Both the position numbers and the translations under genes were made by a program. The notes under the pieces are model-generated. The model searched no databases, was not told where the DNA came from, and saw only the letters and a list, made by a program, of their open reading frames with translations. Below, piece by piece: positions 1-8,705 of a stretch of 64,000 nt of DNA; within the stretch, counting starts at the first letter, position 1, and every line of letters starts with the position of its first letter. Origin of the DNA: Elusimicrobiota bacterium (GTDB lineage Bacteria > Elusimicrobiota > Elusimicrobia > FEN-1173); assembly GCA_016722575.1 (NCBI GenBank), contig JADKIY010000002.1:1-64000 (forward strand), read 5' to 3'.

Positions 1-793
1 AAAGCCGCCGCCGAGGTCCAAAAGCGCGCCTTTGGATAAGATCCGCCGAGGTCTTTGCGAGATTGGGAGACACGGTCCTTGTCACCACGACCTACTTGAA
101 GGCGCGTTCCCACGATTTGGCTTTCCCGCCCATGAGCGCGAATCAACGGAAGTGGAAGGAATCATTGACGCGCACTTAAACAAATTAATCGAGGAATCGG
201 GGGCCGGTTCCTTCGCCGTTTTAACCCGGGAAGACGAAAAAGCGGAGCGCGTTGCCGCGATCTGGCGGGCCTATATGGCGTCGCTGTCGGTCGAAAACGA
301 GATTCAGCGGGGGCGGTTGGCTCTGCACAACGCGGAAGGGACGGCCGACCTGTCGCCGGAATTTCAAGCGACGTTTGAAGAAGCCACGGGCGTCGTTCGG
401 GACTTGTTGGACCGGCAGGTGTTTCGGTCTGTAAACATCGTGTGCCCCCATCGACCGCGCCGCGTGGTCACGGGTGGAAATCAACCAATTTCCCCGTGGA
501 TGCCCGCGACTCGCTGCAGGGAAATCCTCTCCCTGCTGCAAGCCGCTTCAACAATAAGCGACGTCGTGCTTGTGATGGATTTGGACGAATTTCGATCGCG
601 GTTCGGCGACATCCGGGCCCGATCGCTTTCCCGTATTTTGGGCCGCTGGGCGAGCCACCGCAACCCCCTGCCGCTGGTTTTCCTTTCGAGCGAGGAAACC
701 AACGCCGATTTCACCGAAAACCTTCCTGTTTTCTTCCGTTGGATTCCTCAGCATCGGCTGAGGTCGCCAACGCCAAAGTGCTTTGGATTGTGA
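1..793 (+). pseudogene. Frame-broken coding remnant upstream of the Lon ATPase domain
   Basis: Coding-like sequence on the + strand, open to the left window edge, with no single sensible frame. About 1-36 reads naturally in frame 1 (AAAEVQKRAFG), about 42-165 in frame 3 (SAEVFARLGDTVLVTTTYLK) and about 160-770 in frame 2, where the long frame from a TTG at 32 ends at 793. The frame-2 part is predicted mostly helical. It has a beta-strand followed by acidic residues (DVVLVMDLDEF, near 560-595) and a second strand (PLPLVFLSSEET, near 670-700). That pattern is compatible with a P-loop-type ATPase core lacking its Walker A, but I cannot assign a family. It lies immediately before the Lon-like sequence on the same strand and may be the N-terminal part of the same protein. 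The start lies outside the window. Confidence 0.45.
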
Positions 794-875
794 AGTAACG
801 GCGCTGGAAAGGACGGGCGTCCCGGTCGAATCGGGGCGCGGGTTTGGCTGGAACTGAAATTGGCCCGGGAAGAGG

Positions 876-2447
876 GTGGACTTCGCCCTCGCCGCCCTGC
901 TTTTGCGCGACGGCGCCGCCGAAGCGCACCGCCAACATCGTCGTCTGATGGTGGACGATTTGGAATCGGCCTGGTTGGCGATGCAATCCGGGGAATTGGC
1001 CGCCCGCGTGCGCATGCCTGCGGACCCCCGCCGGCGCCGGGGCATGGCTCTTCTGGCGCAGATGAACAACGCTCAAGAAGGATCCCACGAATACGGCAAC
1101 ATCCGCGATGTGCTGGAGAACCTGGTTCGGTTTCCGTGGTTGAAACGCACCCGAAGCCCCCTTCCGCCGTTGGCCGAGTTGGACCCGGTGGCCCAAGAAA
1201 AGGAATATCGGCGCGCGGGCCAAGCCATCTTGCGGAGCGCGCGGCTTCACTTGGACGAAAGTCATTACGGCATGAACGAAGCGAAAGAGGAGATCGCCGA
1301 CTATTTGGCCGAACAAATCCAGCGGGAGCGGCACGGAAAACGGGGCACCGGCAAGGTTCTTTGCCTGGTGGGGCCCGCGGGGGTCGGAAAATCGACTTTG
1401 GGGGAATCCATCGCGCGCGCGTTGGGCCGCGAATTCGGCCGCGTCCCTCTGGGGGGCACCCGGGACCCGGCGGAAATCCGGGGACATTCGCCCACCTATC
1501 AGGGGGCCATGCCCGGGAACATCGTCCAGACGCTTCAGAAAGTTCAGGTCAAGAACCCCGTGGTCCTTTTGGACGAAATTGAGAAAATGGACTCCGGTAT
1601 TCAGGGCAATCCGGCCGACGTCCTCCTGCAGGCGTTGGACGAAGAGCAAAACGAGCACTTCACCGACCACAACATCGGCGACGTGGATCTTTCGGAAGTC
1701 CTCTTTATCGCCACCGCCAACGAAGAAGAGAAAATCCCTGAACCGTTGAAGGATCGGATGGAAATTGTTCGCTTGCCCGCCTACGACCGGGCTGAGAAGA
1801 TTACGATCGGGACCGAAAAGCTTTTGCCGCGCGTGTTGCGCGACTTGGGTGTGGCCGCGGAGCAAGTCCAAATTCCCCACCCCCAGGAATTGATGACCCT
1901 GTTGGTCGATGGTTACACCCAGGAGCCGGGAGTCCGCGAACTGGGGAAACAATTAACGCGTCTGATGAAGCGCGTCCTCACCGATGTGTACTTGTCCGGG
2001 GGTCGACCGGTGGTGCTCACCCCCGAATCCCTGCGCGGTTACATGGGCCTCCCCCGCCGGGGGATCGCGGCTCGTTCCTTTTCCGAAGTGGGCGAGGCGG
2101 TGGGGCTGGTGGTTTCCCCCCGCGGCGGCGGGACCATCAACATCCAAGCGGACGCGCGTCCCGGCCCCGACCCCGATGCGCCCATTGAATTGTCAATTTC
2201 GGCCAACTCCAAGCGGACATGCTGTTCAGCATTGAAACCGCGCTCTCTTTTTACGGAAAAACTCGACCCGACTCGGCGTGCCCCCCGCCGCGATGAAAGG
2301 CCAACGGGTCTTGATCAATATTTCGCCGGGGGACGTCAAGAAAGACGGCCCTTCCGCGGGAATCGGTTTCGTGGCGACCATTTATTCCGCCCTGACCGGG
2401 AGGCCGTTGCGTCAGGACTACGCGATGACCGGTCAGGTGGACGATGA
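876..2447 (+). CDS. lon: Lon-family AAA+ protease, ATPase part (frameshifted fragment)
   Basis: ATP-dependent serine protease of the Lon family; this frame carries the end of the N-terminal linker and the AAA+ module. In order: a Lon-type linker ending GSHEYGNIRDVLENLVRFPW (about residues 69-88), Walker A GPAGVGKST (about 165-173), the Lon signature RDPAEIRGH, Walker B VVLLDEIEKM, sensor-1 ATANEEE, and a helical lid through PGVRELGKQL. The GTG at 876 is unlikely to be the true start: Lon-like sequence (LELKLARE) precedes it in another frame, so a frameshift lies near 874. After residue about 446 (near 2214) the frame leaves Lon sequence. A GG where GGG is expected, and a T5 near 2248-2252 where T6 is expected, restore homology in other frames. 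The last 75 or so residues of this frame are therefore not native. Family assignment is very secure; integrity of the gene is not. Confidence 0.85.
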   Translation: MDFALAALLLRDGAAEAHRQHRRLMVDDLESAWLAMQSGELAARVRMPADPRRRRGMALLAQMNNAQEGSHEYGNIRDVLENLVRFPWLKRTRSPLPPLAELDPVAQEKEYRRAGQAILRSARLHLDESHYGMNEAKEEIADYLAEQIQRERHGKRGTGKVLCLVGPAGVGKSTLGESIARALGREFGRVPLGGTRDPAEIRGHSPTYQGAMPGNIVQTLQKVQVKNPVVLLDEIEKMDSGIQGNPADVLLQALDEEQNEHFTDHNIGDVDLSEVLFIATANEEEKIPEPLKDRMEIVRLPAYDRAEKITIGTEKLLPRVLRDLGVAAEQVQIPHPQELMTLLVDGYTQEPGVRELGKQLTRLMKRVLTDVYLSGGRPVVLTPESLRGYMGLPRRGIAARSFSEVGEAVGLVVSPRGGGTINIQADARPGPDPDAPIELSISANSKRTCCSALKPRSLFTEKLDPTRRAPRRDERPTGLDQYFAGGRQERRPFRGNRFRGDHLFRPDREAVASGLRDDRSGGR

Positions 2448-2553
2448 AGGGAAAGTCTATCCCATCGGGGTTGAAGGAAAAAATTCTCGCGGCTTTGGAG
2501 GACCGGGCTTCCACCGTGATCCTGCCCGTGGGGAACAAAGAGGAATTGATTAA
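2278..2553 (+). CDS. Lon protease domain fragment with catalytic serine
   Basis: Continuation of the Lon proteolytic domain in frame 1 (true span about 2251-2470). It contains the catalytic-serine motif KKDGPSAGIGF followed by TGRPLRQDYAMTGQVDDEGK, which matches the Lon P-domain core where this Ser forms the Ser-Lys dyad. The sense ends at PIG near 2469. The following residues GLKEK, which contain the partner lysine, are read in frame 2. It joins upstream to MLFSIETALSF (frame 2, about 2219-2251) and downstream to the next frame. This is one domain split over three frames in about 260 bp. It is either an assembly artefact in homopolymers or a genuine pseudogene. Confidence 0.7.
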   Translation: MPPAAMKGQRVLINISPGDVKKDGPSAGIGFVATIYSALTGRPLRQDYAMTGQVDDEGKVYPIGVEGKNSRGFGGPGFHRDPARGEQRGID

Positions 2554-4579
2554 AACGATTTTCATTCAGTCGCCGGATTTGAAAGGCATCATCGAGGAAA
2601 ACGGTCTTCAACGAATCACGGTGGAGCAGAAGAAACCGGTGGGAAATCCGTCTTCTCCGACGGCCGAGGATTCAACCTGGATCGCTTTAAACGCCTTCCT
2701 GTCGACCAAGGCTCAACGGTACGGTCTCCTCGCCGAATCCGATCGTTTCGGAGCGTTGAACCTGGCCGGAACGCCGGTGCAAATGCGTCAATTTCTAACC
2801 GATTCCGAAATTCAAAAAAACATTTCTTATCCCGTCACCTATTTGATCGTTTCGAACGTGGAGGAGGCTTTGAACGCCCTCCGAACGCCGGATGGGAACG
2901 ACGGGTCGGAGGGGCCCCTCGACCGCTCCTCCGCCCCGCCATCGGCCAGTGTCGCCATGGGCGGAACCTTTTCGGCCCTCCTGCCCGGCCTTTTTTATTC
3001 GTCCAATTCCAGCGCGGCCACGCTGCTCCCGTCGGTCCCCGACGTCTTGACGCTTTCGTCGGCCGCCTTGGCGCCTGTCTTGTTGTTCCTGGGCGTTGTG
3101 GCATTCCGTTCGATTCGTCCGCGCGTTAACGTCACGCTTCTCTCTCAAAAGGCGTTGCGCGGTTTTGAGCGGTTGTCCAAGGATGTTTTTGCGGACGTTG
3201 CCTCGAAGGCCTTGGCGTTACTCTTCGAATCGGTCACCTTTCCCACTCGACTGAAAAATACGCCTCTGGCGCAGGGCATCGCGGGGGCGGCGGATGCCCC
3301 CCTGTCGGGCCGGACTTTTGTTGCGCAATTCCCGCTTTTATCGGCCTCGCTTTCCGGGAACGCCTATCGTTTCTGGGAGGCCCGCTGGAACGGCGGGGAG
3401 GCGGGACAACGCGGCTTTAAAGTCCTGGCCGACTGGGCCGAAAAGTTCATGATTCAAAATGAAATCCGGGGCGGGGGTATCGCCGATCCTTTCACGGGCA
3501 ATCCGGGGGCGAGCGCGAAGGGGCCGGATCGGGGAAATAGGGGACAGTCCATTTCTCCGGCCGCTAAGTTTGCGGGCTTGGTTCGATCGGTTTCCTTCGC
3601 CATTAATCCCGTGGCGGAGGCGCGGCTAAATCAAGTGACTTCCGATTTGGTTGGCGGCAAAACGCCGGTGAAAGATTCAGTGGCCGCCGCGATGGAACAG
3701 ATGAGGGGCGATGGTTGGAAATCCAACGAATTATCCGTTTTCGATGCCGAAAGGCTGGAATCCGCTCGGGCTGGAATTCTTGCCATTAAACGGATGTTGG
3801 TCGTTAATCTCTCCGACCCGCCGTCGAATCCCCCCTCCCCCGCCGGCCGGGAAATATGGAAAAAAGGGGGCGGGGTGCAAGCCGCGTCTTTAAACGTTGG
3901 TCTTCGCCCCCTCTCCGGCGGGCAAGCGGCCAACGAGGCCCTTTTTCTTCGTCCCGTTTCGATGGAATCTCAGGAGGTTTACATCCTGGACGCGGAGTTG
4001 GTCAAGACCGGCGTTCCGGATGAAATCCAATCGCTTTTAAAGCAACAAGGGCAAGGGAATGACGAAAACCGCGCCATGGTTGTCGTGGTGTCTGAAAAGG
4101 ATGCCACGGACCAGGTAAAATCGCTTCTCCCAGCCGATCGGTGGGGTCTTCCTTCAACCCAGATCATGGCGATGGGATACGACGGCTTGACTCGGGCGAG
4201 CGCCATCGAATACGCTCCCAGCGGTCGGCGGGTATCGGTCGAAGCGTTAAAAACCGAGATCGCCCGATGGTCCGGGGGCGGGAGTGGCCGCGCTCTTCGC
4301 GTTACTCTGTGGGCGGCGGCTGGACGGTCCGACGTTTTTAGCGGCGAATTGGCCCGGCTCATTTCGGTGGAACAGGACCTTTTATTGGAGGGCGTCGCGG
4401 CGGCGGTTTTTGTGGAACACCTTCGGCAAATGTTCGGCCCGGAGGAAGCGGCCCGGATGATTCGCGATCTCTCCCCCGATGGAACCGGGCGAACCCTGCG
4501 TTTGCCCGGCCGCTCTCCGCTGTTGCAGGAAACCGTTAACGCCATCCAGACGGACCTGTTGATTCAAACCAACGCCTGA
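2444..4579 (+). CDS. Lon C-terminal catalytic Lys segment fused to a ~645-aa extension
   Basis: The native part begins at about 2471 with GLKEKILAALEDRAS, the Lon segment bearing the catalytic lysine, and STVILPVGNKEEL. Standard Lon ends about 50 residues later, but this frame continues for about 645 residues. The extension has a proline/serine-rich stretch and a hydrophobic segment (ALAPVLLFLGVVAF, about residues 205-218) followed by RSIRPR, a plausible membrane anchor. A helical region follows, and finally an alpha/beta domain (about 3961-4440) with VYILDAELV, AMVVVVSE and ALRVTLWAAAG strands. That last domain resembles the C-terminus of the convergent giant protein. The ATG at 2444 is internal and arbitrary. 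The gene ends 23 nt before a 7-bp hairpin (4602-4624) without a T-run. The function of the extension is unknown to me. Confidence 0.75.
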   Translation: MKGKSIPSGLKEKILAALEDRASTVILPVGNKEELIKTIFIQSPDLKGIIEENGLQRITVEQKKPVGNPSSPTAEDSTWIALNAFLSTKAQRYGLLAESDRFGALNLAGTPVQMRQFLTDSEIQKNISYPVTYLIVSNVEEALNALRTPDGNDGSEGPLDRSSAPPSASVAMGGTFSALLPGLFYSSNSSAATLLPSVPDVLTLSSAALAPVLLFLGVVAFRSIRPRVNVTLLSQKALRGFERLSKDVFADVASKALALLFESVTFPTRLKNTPLAQGIAGAADAPLSGRTFVAQFPLLSASLSGNAYRFWEARWNGGEAGQRGFKVLADWAEKFMIQNEIRGGGIADPFTGNPGASAKGPDRGNRGQSISPAAKFAGLVRSVSFAINPVAEARLNQVTSDLVGGKTPVKDSVAAAMEQMRGDGWKSNELSVFDAERLESARAGILAIKRMLVVNLSDPPSNPPSPAGREIWKKGGGVQAASLNVGLRPLSGGQAANEALFLRPVSMESQEVYILDAELVKTGVPDEIQSLLKQQGQGNDENRAMVVVVSEKDATDQVKSLLPADRWGLPSTQIMAMGYDGLTRASAIEYAPSGRRVSVEALKTEIARWSGGGSGRALRVTLWAAAGRSDVFSGELARLISVEQDLLLEGVAAAVFVEHLRQMFGPEEAARMIRDLSPDGTGRTLRLPGRSPLLQETVNAIQTDLLIQTNA
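3961..4440 (+). other. Alpha/beta C-terminal domain shared with the giant protein (candidate)
   Basis: This stretch of the Lon fusion alternates hydrophobic strands and helices in the order VYILDAELV - RAMVVVVSEKD - WGLPSTQIMAMG - RALRVTLWAAAG - DLLLEGVAAAVFVEHL. The last 155 residues of the giant protein (complement of 5034-5490) show the same order: LLFMVSASDLI - YRAVVVNNLG - KGVLTIDKAP - AKLRIAILTGAQ - DQVLFFMKLTISEFVDKAF. The similarity was judged by eye, without a score. Confidence 0.4.
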
Positions 4580-5030
4580 TCTAAACCCCTTCGCCGCCTG
4601 CCTTCGCCCGCGGTCCCGGCGAAGCCCATGGATCCCCGGTCGACCGCCTCGACAGGCTTTCGATCAGACCCTCTGGGATCGGCTTTCCTTTCCCTCCACG
4701 GTCCGAAAGGCCACGCCCCGCCGCGTCGGGAAATTGGTTAAGCAGCAATCGCGTCAATGTCCGTTCCCTCCTCTCACAGGCGCTATCTTCGGTCCGTGTC
4801 ACGTCGCTCGGGACGCCGTCGTTTCACCCAATTCCATCACCAAACCCGGCGGCCATCGAACGCGTGGAAGAAACAACGCCCATCACATCCCTGGAGTCCC
4901 CGATCCGGCCGGTTCTCGGGTCCATCGGAAGCGGGGAGGTCCAGGGACGATCGCGGTTCAACGAACTCCCGCAAAACAAAAGCCCCGATCCGCGAAGGCG
5001 CGGATCGGGGCTTTGGGTTAAAGCGACAGC
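4580..5030. other. Intergenic region between convergent Lon fusion and giant gene
   Basis: No credible gene is present. It holds a weak hairpin at 4602-4624 (CTTCGCC, 9-nt loop, GGCGAAG) just after the Lon-fusion stop and the strong terminator at 4979-5014. The small open frames here lack ribosome binding sites and codon structure. Confidence 0.6.
4979..5014 (-). terminator. Intrinsic terminator of the giant gene
   Basis: Perfect 16-bp inverted repeat: AAAGCCCCGATCCGCG, loop AAGG, then its exact complement. It starts 16 nt beyond the giant gene's stop codon (5031-5033). Read on the minus strand, the stem is followed by TTTTGTTTTG, a proper U-tract. On the + strand it could also stop read-through from the Lon locus, although the 3' flank there is not a clean T-run. 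Confidence 0.88.
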
Positions 5031-8000
5031 TTAGGCGCTGCGTCCGGCGGCTTTCATCGCCTCGAAGGCTTTGTCCACGAACTCGCTGATCGTGAGCTTC
5101 ATGAAGAAGAGCACTTGATCCTTGTCGGCGATCCAGCTTTCTTGCGCGCCGGTGAGGATGGCGATGCGCAGTTTGGCGCTGCGGGACAGGCCCAGGAGGC
5201 CGGGCAGCGCGGGCATCAGCCGGGCCAGGACGACCTTGTTGGTCCGGTCCTGCACCGCGCCCGCGGGCGCTTTGTCGATGGTCAGGACGCCTTTGCCTTT
5301 CAGTCGGGCGGTGATTTTCTTCCAGTCGCCCAAACGCTGGCCGAGGTTGTTCACCACGACGGCCCGGTACTCCTTGGTTTCCGAAGTGTCGCTGAGTTGC
5401 TGGGCCAAGGCTTCCAGGTTCTTGACCGCGTCCTCCAGCAATTTGCCGCGGGCGATCAGGTCCGAGGCCGAAACCATGAACAGCAGGGGTTCGGTGGCTT
5501 TGGTCGATGTTTTGCCCAACCCGACGCCCAAGGCCATGGCCAAGAGACCGCCGTCCTGTTGAGCGGCGGCCAGGGTCGCGCGCACTTCGCGGCCTTTGGC
5601 GGCGCCCAGGGCCAAGGCTTTGGCCAGGAGACCGTGGGCGATTTCACGGGCCCGCCAGAGCTCGGGACGGTTGTGGCCCGCAAAGGAGCGGGATTCGGAT
5701 TCTTCGAATTGGGCCAGCGGCTGCAGAACCGCCCGCGACTCGAGCGCCAGACCGGTCAAGGCGCCGGCGAGGGCTTCCATATCGAGGCGTTCCTGGCTCA
5801 TGGGACGTCCCCAAGCCGCCATCAAGACGGCGTGGGCCGATTCGTGGAGGAGCGCCAACGTGATGGACAGTTGGTCCGTGCCGCGAATTTCCACCTCGTT
5901 GCGGACGCTGTTGTTGGCCCATCGGCTGACCATCCAGGCCCGGGCGGCGTTGGCTTTGGAGGGCGTCGGCGACCACGTGACGCTCAATTCCGGCAAGACG
6001 GTGTTCGCCGGGAGGCCCAGGGTGCGGGCGAAAAGCGGCTGGAAGACTTTGTTGCCCAGGTCCGTCAGGGTGGCTTCGGTGAATTCAGCGTGTTTGCCCA
6101 AGAGGTTCAGATCCACGGCCCGGCCGTTCGCCTCGTTCACCAGGCGAGCCAGCATGCGTTCGGCGGCGGCTTGGTTCAGCGCCGCCTTGAGTTTCGCCGC
6201 TTTGGCTTTCAAGTCGTTGGCGTTCGTGACCAGCTCGACGCTGTCAACGTTGAGGGCCCGCAGGGCGGACAGGCGTTCGGTGTCCTTCGCCAGCGCCGCG
6301 TAGGCGGCGGAGGGCGCCAAGGGCGATTTTTCCAGGAACGCCCGGGCGGTGTGAAGCTGAAGCATCGGGTTGCCCTGGACCGCGCGTTGAGATTGGTCGA
6401 CTTGACGGCGAAGTTCCTCGAGGGTCAGCCGGTTGGCCGCCAGGTCCTCCTCCAGGGAGTTGACGCCCCGTTGGAGGCTCGAGAGCACTTTGTCGAAGAA
6501 AGGCGTGTGTTCGGCGTTGGCCGGCATGGGTTCGCCGTTCAACACCGCGTTCGCCACGTACCGCTCCACGGGAATCAAGGTTTCGGCGGTGGCCGCCGAT
6601 CCGACCCGGCCGTCGATCAATTGGACGAAGGCGAGACTCAGACCGGCGCGCGATCCGCGTTCCACGGCCGCGTCAACGGACAGACCGTTCGCTGGGCTCG
6701 TCCGATCGGCGGAGATGACGGGGGTCGCGTTCAAGGCGCCGCGTGTTTTATCGTCCCCGTCGCCGCCGTCCAAAATCAAGTGGTACTGCGTCCAGCGACC
6801 GTCGGCGCTCAAAATGATGCCTTGCATGACGCCGTTGACCTTTTGGAACAGGTCGGTGATCGAAGGCCAGGTGGATCCGGTCTCCGGGTGCGAGTGCGCC
6901 GCGATCGAGCCGGCCGGAATGTCGCCGGGAGAGACCGTGGTGTAATGAGGGGCGTTGGTGGCGCGGCGGAGAGGCGCCACGTCCATCACCCGGCCGTTCG
7001 CATCCAATCGGACCACGGAGGCCACTTCGCCGTCGGGGCTGGTCACGTTGGCCAAAGCCGAGGTGTTGGAGGCGAAGAAGAGCGCCAAGGACGCCGCCAC
7101 CGTGCGACCCCAGGACCGGCCCGTGTTCAGGCCGGATGGGGTTTCCCCGTGGGTCATGGCAGAGAAGTTAAAGAGTCCGTGCGCCAGGGCCGACACGCCC
7201 AAAGCCGCCACGGGGCCGAAGACCGCCGCCGAGGCCAGATAAACCGCCGTCATGGCGCCCGAGAAGACCAGTCGTTGGCCGAAGTTGGACCAAACGGACC
7301 GGTCGGTCAGCGCGGACCTCCAGCCTTTGATCCCCCCGCCGCTCTGACGGGCAATCACGCTCATTTCGACCACGGAGTGCAGTCCGGCGAAAAGGGCGCC
7401 GAAGAGCACGGTGTCCCCCGCCACGGAGGCCAGGTTAAACCCGGCGCCGCCGAAGAGGGCCTGGCCGGCTTCGGCGAAGGCGGCGAAGCGGAAGACCGTT
7501 TCTTCAACCACCGGCATCACCAGCCCGCCCATGGCCCAATACAGGGCCCGTTGCGCGCGGTTGCCGTTTTGAAGGGGCGCCAAATAGGACTCAAAGATGT
7601 TAAATCGCGTGGCGCCGGCCTGAATCGTGTGAGCTTTCGCGGAATCCTGTTCTCCCACCTCTTTTTGGACCGCGATCAAGGATTCCACCGAAGTTCCCTC
7701 CGTGTCCCCCGCGGCCGGATCGACGTTGGCGGGGTTGTTGGACCCCACCGTTTGTTCTTCCGCGCCGTTGTTCTGCCCTTCCGTCAGATTGCGTCGCGAC
7801 CGTCGTCCGGCGTTCCGGGAGGTGGGGGCCTGGATTTGTGTCGCCTCCCCTGTGGTGTCTTGCGATGCCGTCAAAGAAAGCGGCGCGCTTGCCGCCGCTT
7901 CGCTCGCGTGAACGGTTTCGGAGATGGTTTGAGCCTGATCGACGGATCGGCTGTCCTGGCTTACCGGGGCGGCCAGAAGCGGGGCGATGCCGGCCGACAT

Positions 8001-8705
8001 CGTTTCAGAGGGGTTTGCCTGATCCGCGGTCGTTAAATCGACCACGCGGTCACTGGCCGCCGGGCGCTCGATGGTCCGTTCGGAAACAATCTCCGCGTCG
8101 GAGACGGGTTGGTTTCTCACCACGGCGGCTCGGGCGGACCGGGCTGTCATGATCAATTGGTCGATTTCCGACTCTTTGGAAGCGTCGGCGCGGTGGGCGT
8201 AGGCCTTCAGCGACGTCAATTGGCCTTCCACCGTTTGGAGGGATTGCAAAGCCGCCGTGACTTCGTGGCCTTTGGCGGATTCAATGGTCTGATGGATTTG
8301 GCCGGCCATCCCGCTCAGGGTGTCCTGCCACGAGGTTTCGCGGAGCCCGAACGCCCGGAGGAGGGCGCGAGCTTCGTGCCACGAGGCCCCGGTCGTGTCG
8401 GCCAGTTCCGAGGCCGTTCCGAGAGAAGTGTGTTGTCCGGGCGAATGGATTCGCCCAATCCCGCGTAAAGTCGGGTGGCGTTGGTTCGAGAAAGGCTGTT
8501 GGCCGCGGCCCGGAAGACGGGCGCGCCGACCTTCAGGGCGAATTGCGCGCCCGAATACAAGGCTCCGGCGACGGCCCCGGCCGCGCTCAACGCGCCGAAG
8601 GTCGTTGAAAAATCCAGAGCCGAGAACGCAACCGCGGCTCCGCTCACGCTGGCCTTCAACGTGGTGGTTCCCCACGAAAGAGTCGCCGATTTTCGCCTCA
8701 TCCAA
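5031..8705 (-). CDS. Giant protein, C-terminal part with three metalloprotease signatures
   Basis: Native sequence begins near 8428; the first 92 or so residues of this frame are out-of-frame shadow. After a helical, Ala/Ser-rich region it has: (1) a CPBP/CAAX-protease-like membrane domain (about 7570-7150) with EETVFR, FAGLH and HGLFN, the EExxxR, FxxxH and HxxxN triad of intramembrane Abi proteases; (2) a JAMM/MPN-like domain with HSHPETGSTWPSITD (about 6852-6896); (3) a coiled, Gln/Leu-rich helical stretch; (4) an HESAH zinc motif (5832-5846) followed by a downstream Glu-rich helix, gluzincin-like. It ends in a 155-residue alpha/beta domain resembling the end of the neighbouring Lon fusion. 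Motif matches are seen directly; activity and substrates are inference. Terminator at 4979-5014. Confidence 0.75.
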   Translation of the reverse strand: MDEAKIGDSFVGNHHVEGQRERSRGCVLGSGFFNDLRRVERGRGRRRSLVFGRAIRPEGRRARLPGRGQQPFSNQRHPTLRGIGRIHSPGQHTSLGTASELADTTGASWHEARALLRAFGLRETSWQDTLSGMAGQIHQTIESAKGHEVTAALQSLQTVEGQLTSLKAYAHRADASKESEIDQLIMTARSARAAVVRNQPVSDAEIVSERTIERPAASDRVVDLTTADQANPSETMSAGIAPLLAAPVSQDSRSVDQAQTISETVHASEAAASAPLSLTASQDTTGEATQIQAPTSRNAGRRSRRNLTEGQNNGAEEQTVGSNNPANVDPAAGDTEGTSVESLIAVQKEVGEQDSAKAHTIQAGATRFNIFESYLAPLQNGNRAQRALYWAMGGLVMPVVEETVFRFAAFAEAGQALFGGAGFNLASVAGDTVLFGALFAGLHSVVEMSVIARQSGGGIKGWRSALTDRSVWSNFGQRLVFSGAMTAVYLASAAVFGPVAALGVSALAHGLFNFSAMTHGETPSGLNTGRSWGRTVAASLALFFASNTSALANVTSPDGEVASVVRLDANGRVMDVAPLRRATNAPHYTTVSPGDIPAGSIAAHSHPETGSTWPSITDLFQKVNGVMQGIILSADGRWTQYHLILDGGDGDDKTRGALNATPVISADRTSPANGLSVDAAVERGSRAGLSLAFVQLIDGRVGSAATAETLIPVERYVANAVLNGEPMPANAEHTPFFDKVLSSLQRGVNSLEEDLAANRLTLEELRRQVDQSQRAVQGNPMLQLHTARAFLEKSPLAPSAAYAALAKDTERLSALRALNVDSVELVTNANDLKAKAAKLKAALNQAAAERMLARLVNEANGRAVDLNLLGKHAEFTEATLTDLGNKVFQPLFARTLGLPANTVLPELSVTWSPTPSKANAARAWMVSRWANNSVRNEVEIRGTDQLSITLALLHESAHAVLMAAWGRPMSQERLDMEALAGALTGLALESRAVLQPLAQFEESESRSFAGHNRPELWRAREIAHGLLAKALALGAAKGREVRATLAAAQQDGGLLAMALGVGLGKTSTKATEPLLFMVSASDLIARGKLLEDAVKNLEALAQQLSDTSETKEYRAVVVNNLGQRLGDWKKITARLKGKGVLTIDKAPAGAVQDRTNKVVLARLMPALPGLLGLSRSAKLRIAILTGAQESWIADKDQVLFFMKLTISEFVDKAFEAMKAAGRSA
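5034..5490 (-). other. C-terminal alpha/beta domain of the giant protein
   Basis: Begins LLFMVSASDLIARG and runs to the stop. Strand-helix order parallels the C-terminus of the Lon fusion on the opposite strand (see 3961-4440). A shared terminal domain could be a docking or sorting module; this is inference. Confidence 0.4.
5832..5846 (-). other. HExxH zinc-protease motif
   Basis: Encodes HESAH inside LALLHESAHAVLMAAW, a helix of the kind that carries the zinc ligands of gluzincins and related metallopeptidases. Glu residues 20-25 positions downstream (RLDMEALAG) could supply the third ligand. Family not identified. Confidence 0.55.
6775..7040 (-). other. JAMM/MPN-like metalloprotease domain
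   Basis: Contains HSHPETGSTWPSITD, matching the JAMM signature HxHP-x(7)-SxxD, flanked by SVVRLDANGRV upstream and a GIILSADGRWTQYHLI strand pair downstream, as expected for the JAB/MPN fold. JAMM domains cleave isopeptide or peptide bonds. In RHS-type polymorphic proteins such domains occur near the C-terminus. Confidence 0.65.
7150..7570 (-). other. CPBP (CAAX/Abi) intramembrane protease domain
   Basis: Hydrophobic segments around VMPVVEETVFRF, LFGALFAGLHSV and LAHGLFNFSAM give the three CPBP motifs in correct order and spacing. Glu-Glu plus the two His are the presumed metal and catalytic residues in this family. It is embedded in a much larger protein, whereas CPBP proteins are usually stand-alone polypeptides of 200-300 residues. 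Confidence 0.72.

Noticed and set aside
5115..8036. 973-aa open frame on + strand antisense to the giant gene C-terminus
   Set aside because: Gly/Arg/Gln/His-rich composition typical of the antisense of high-GC3 coding; the minus-strand frame carries metalloprotease motifs.
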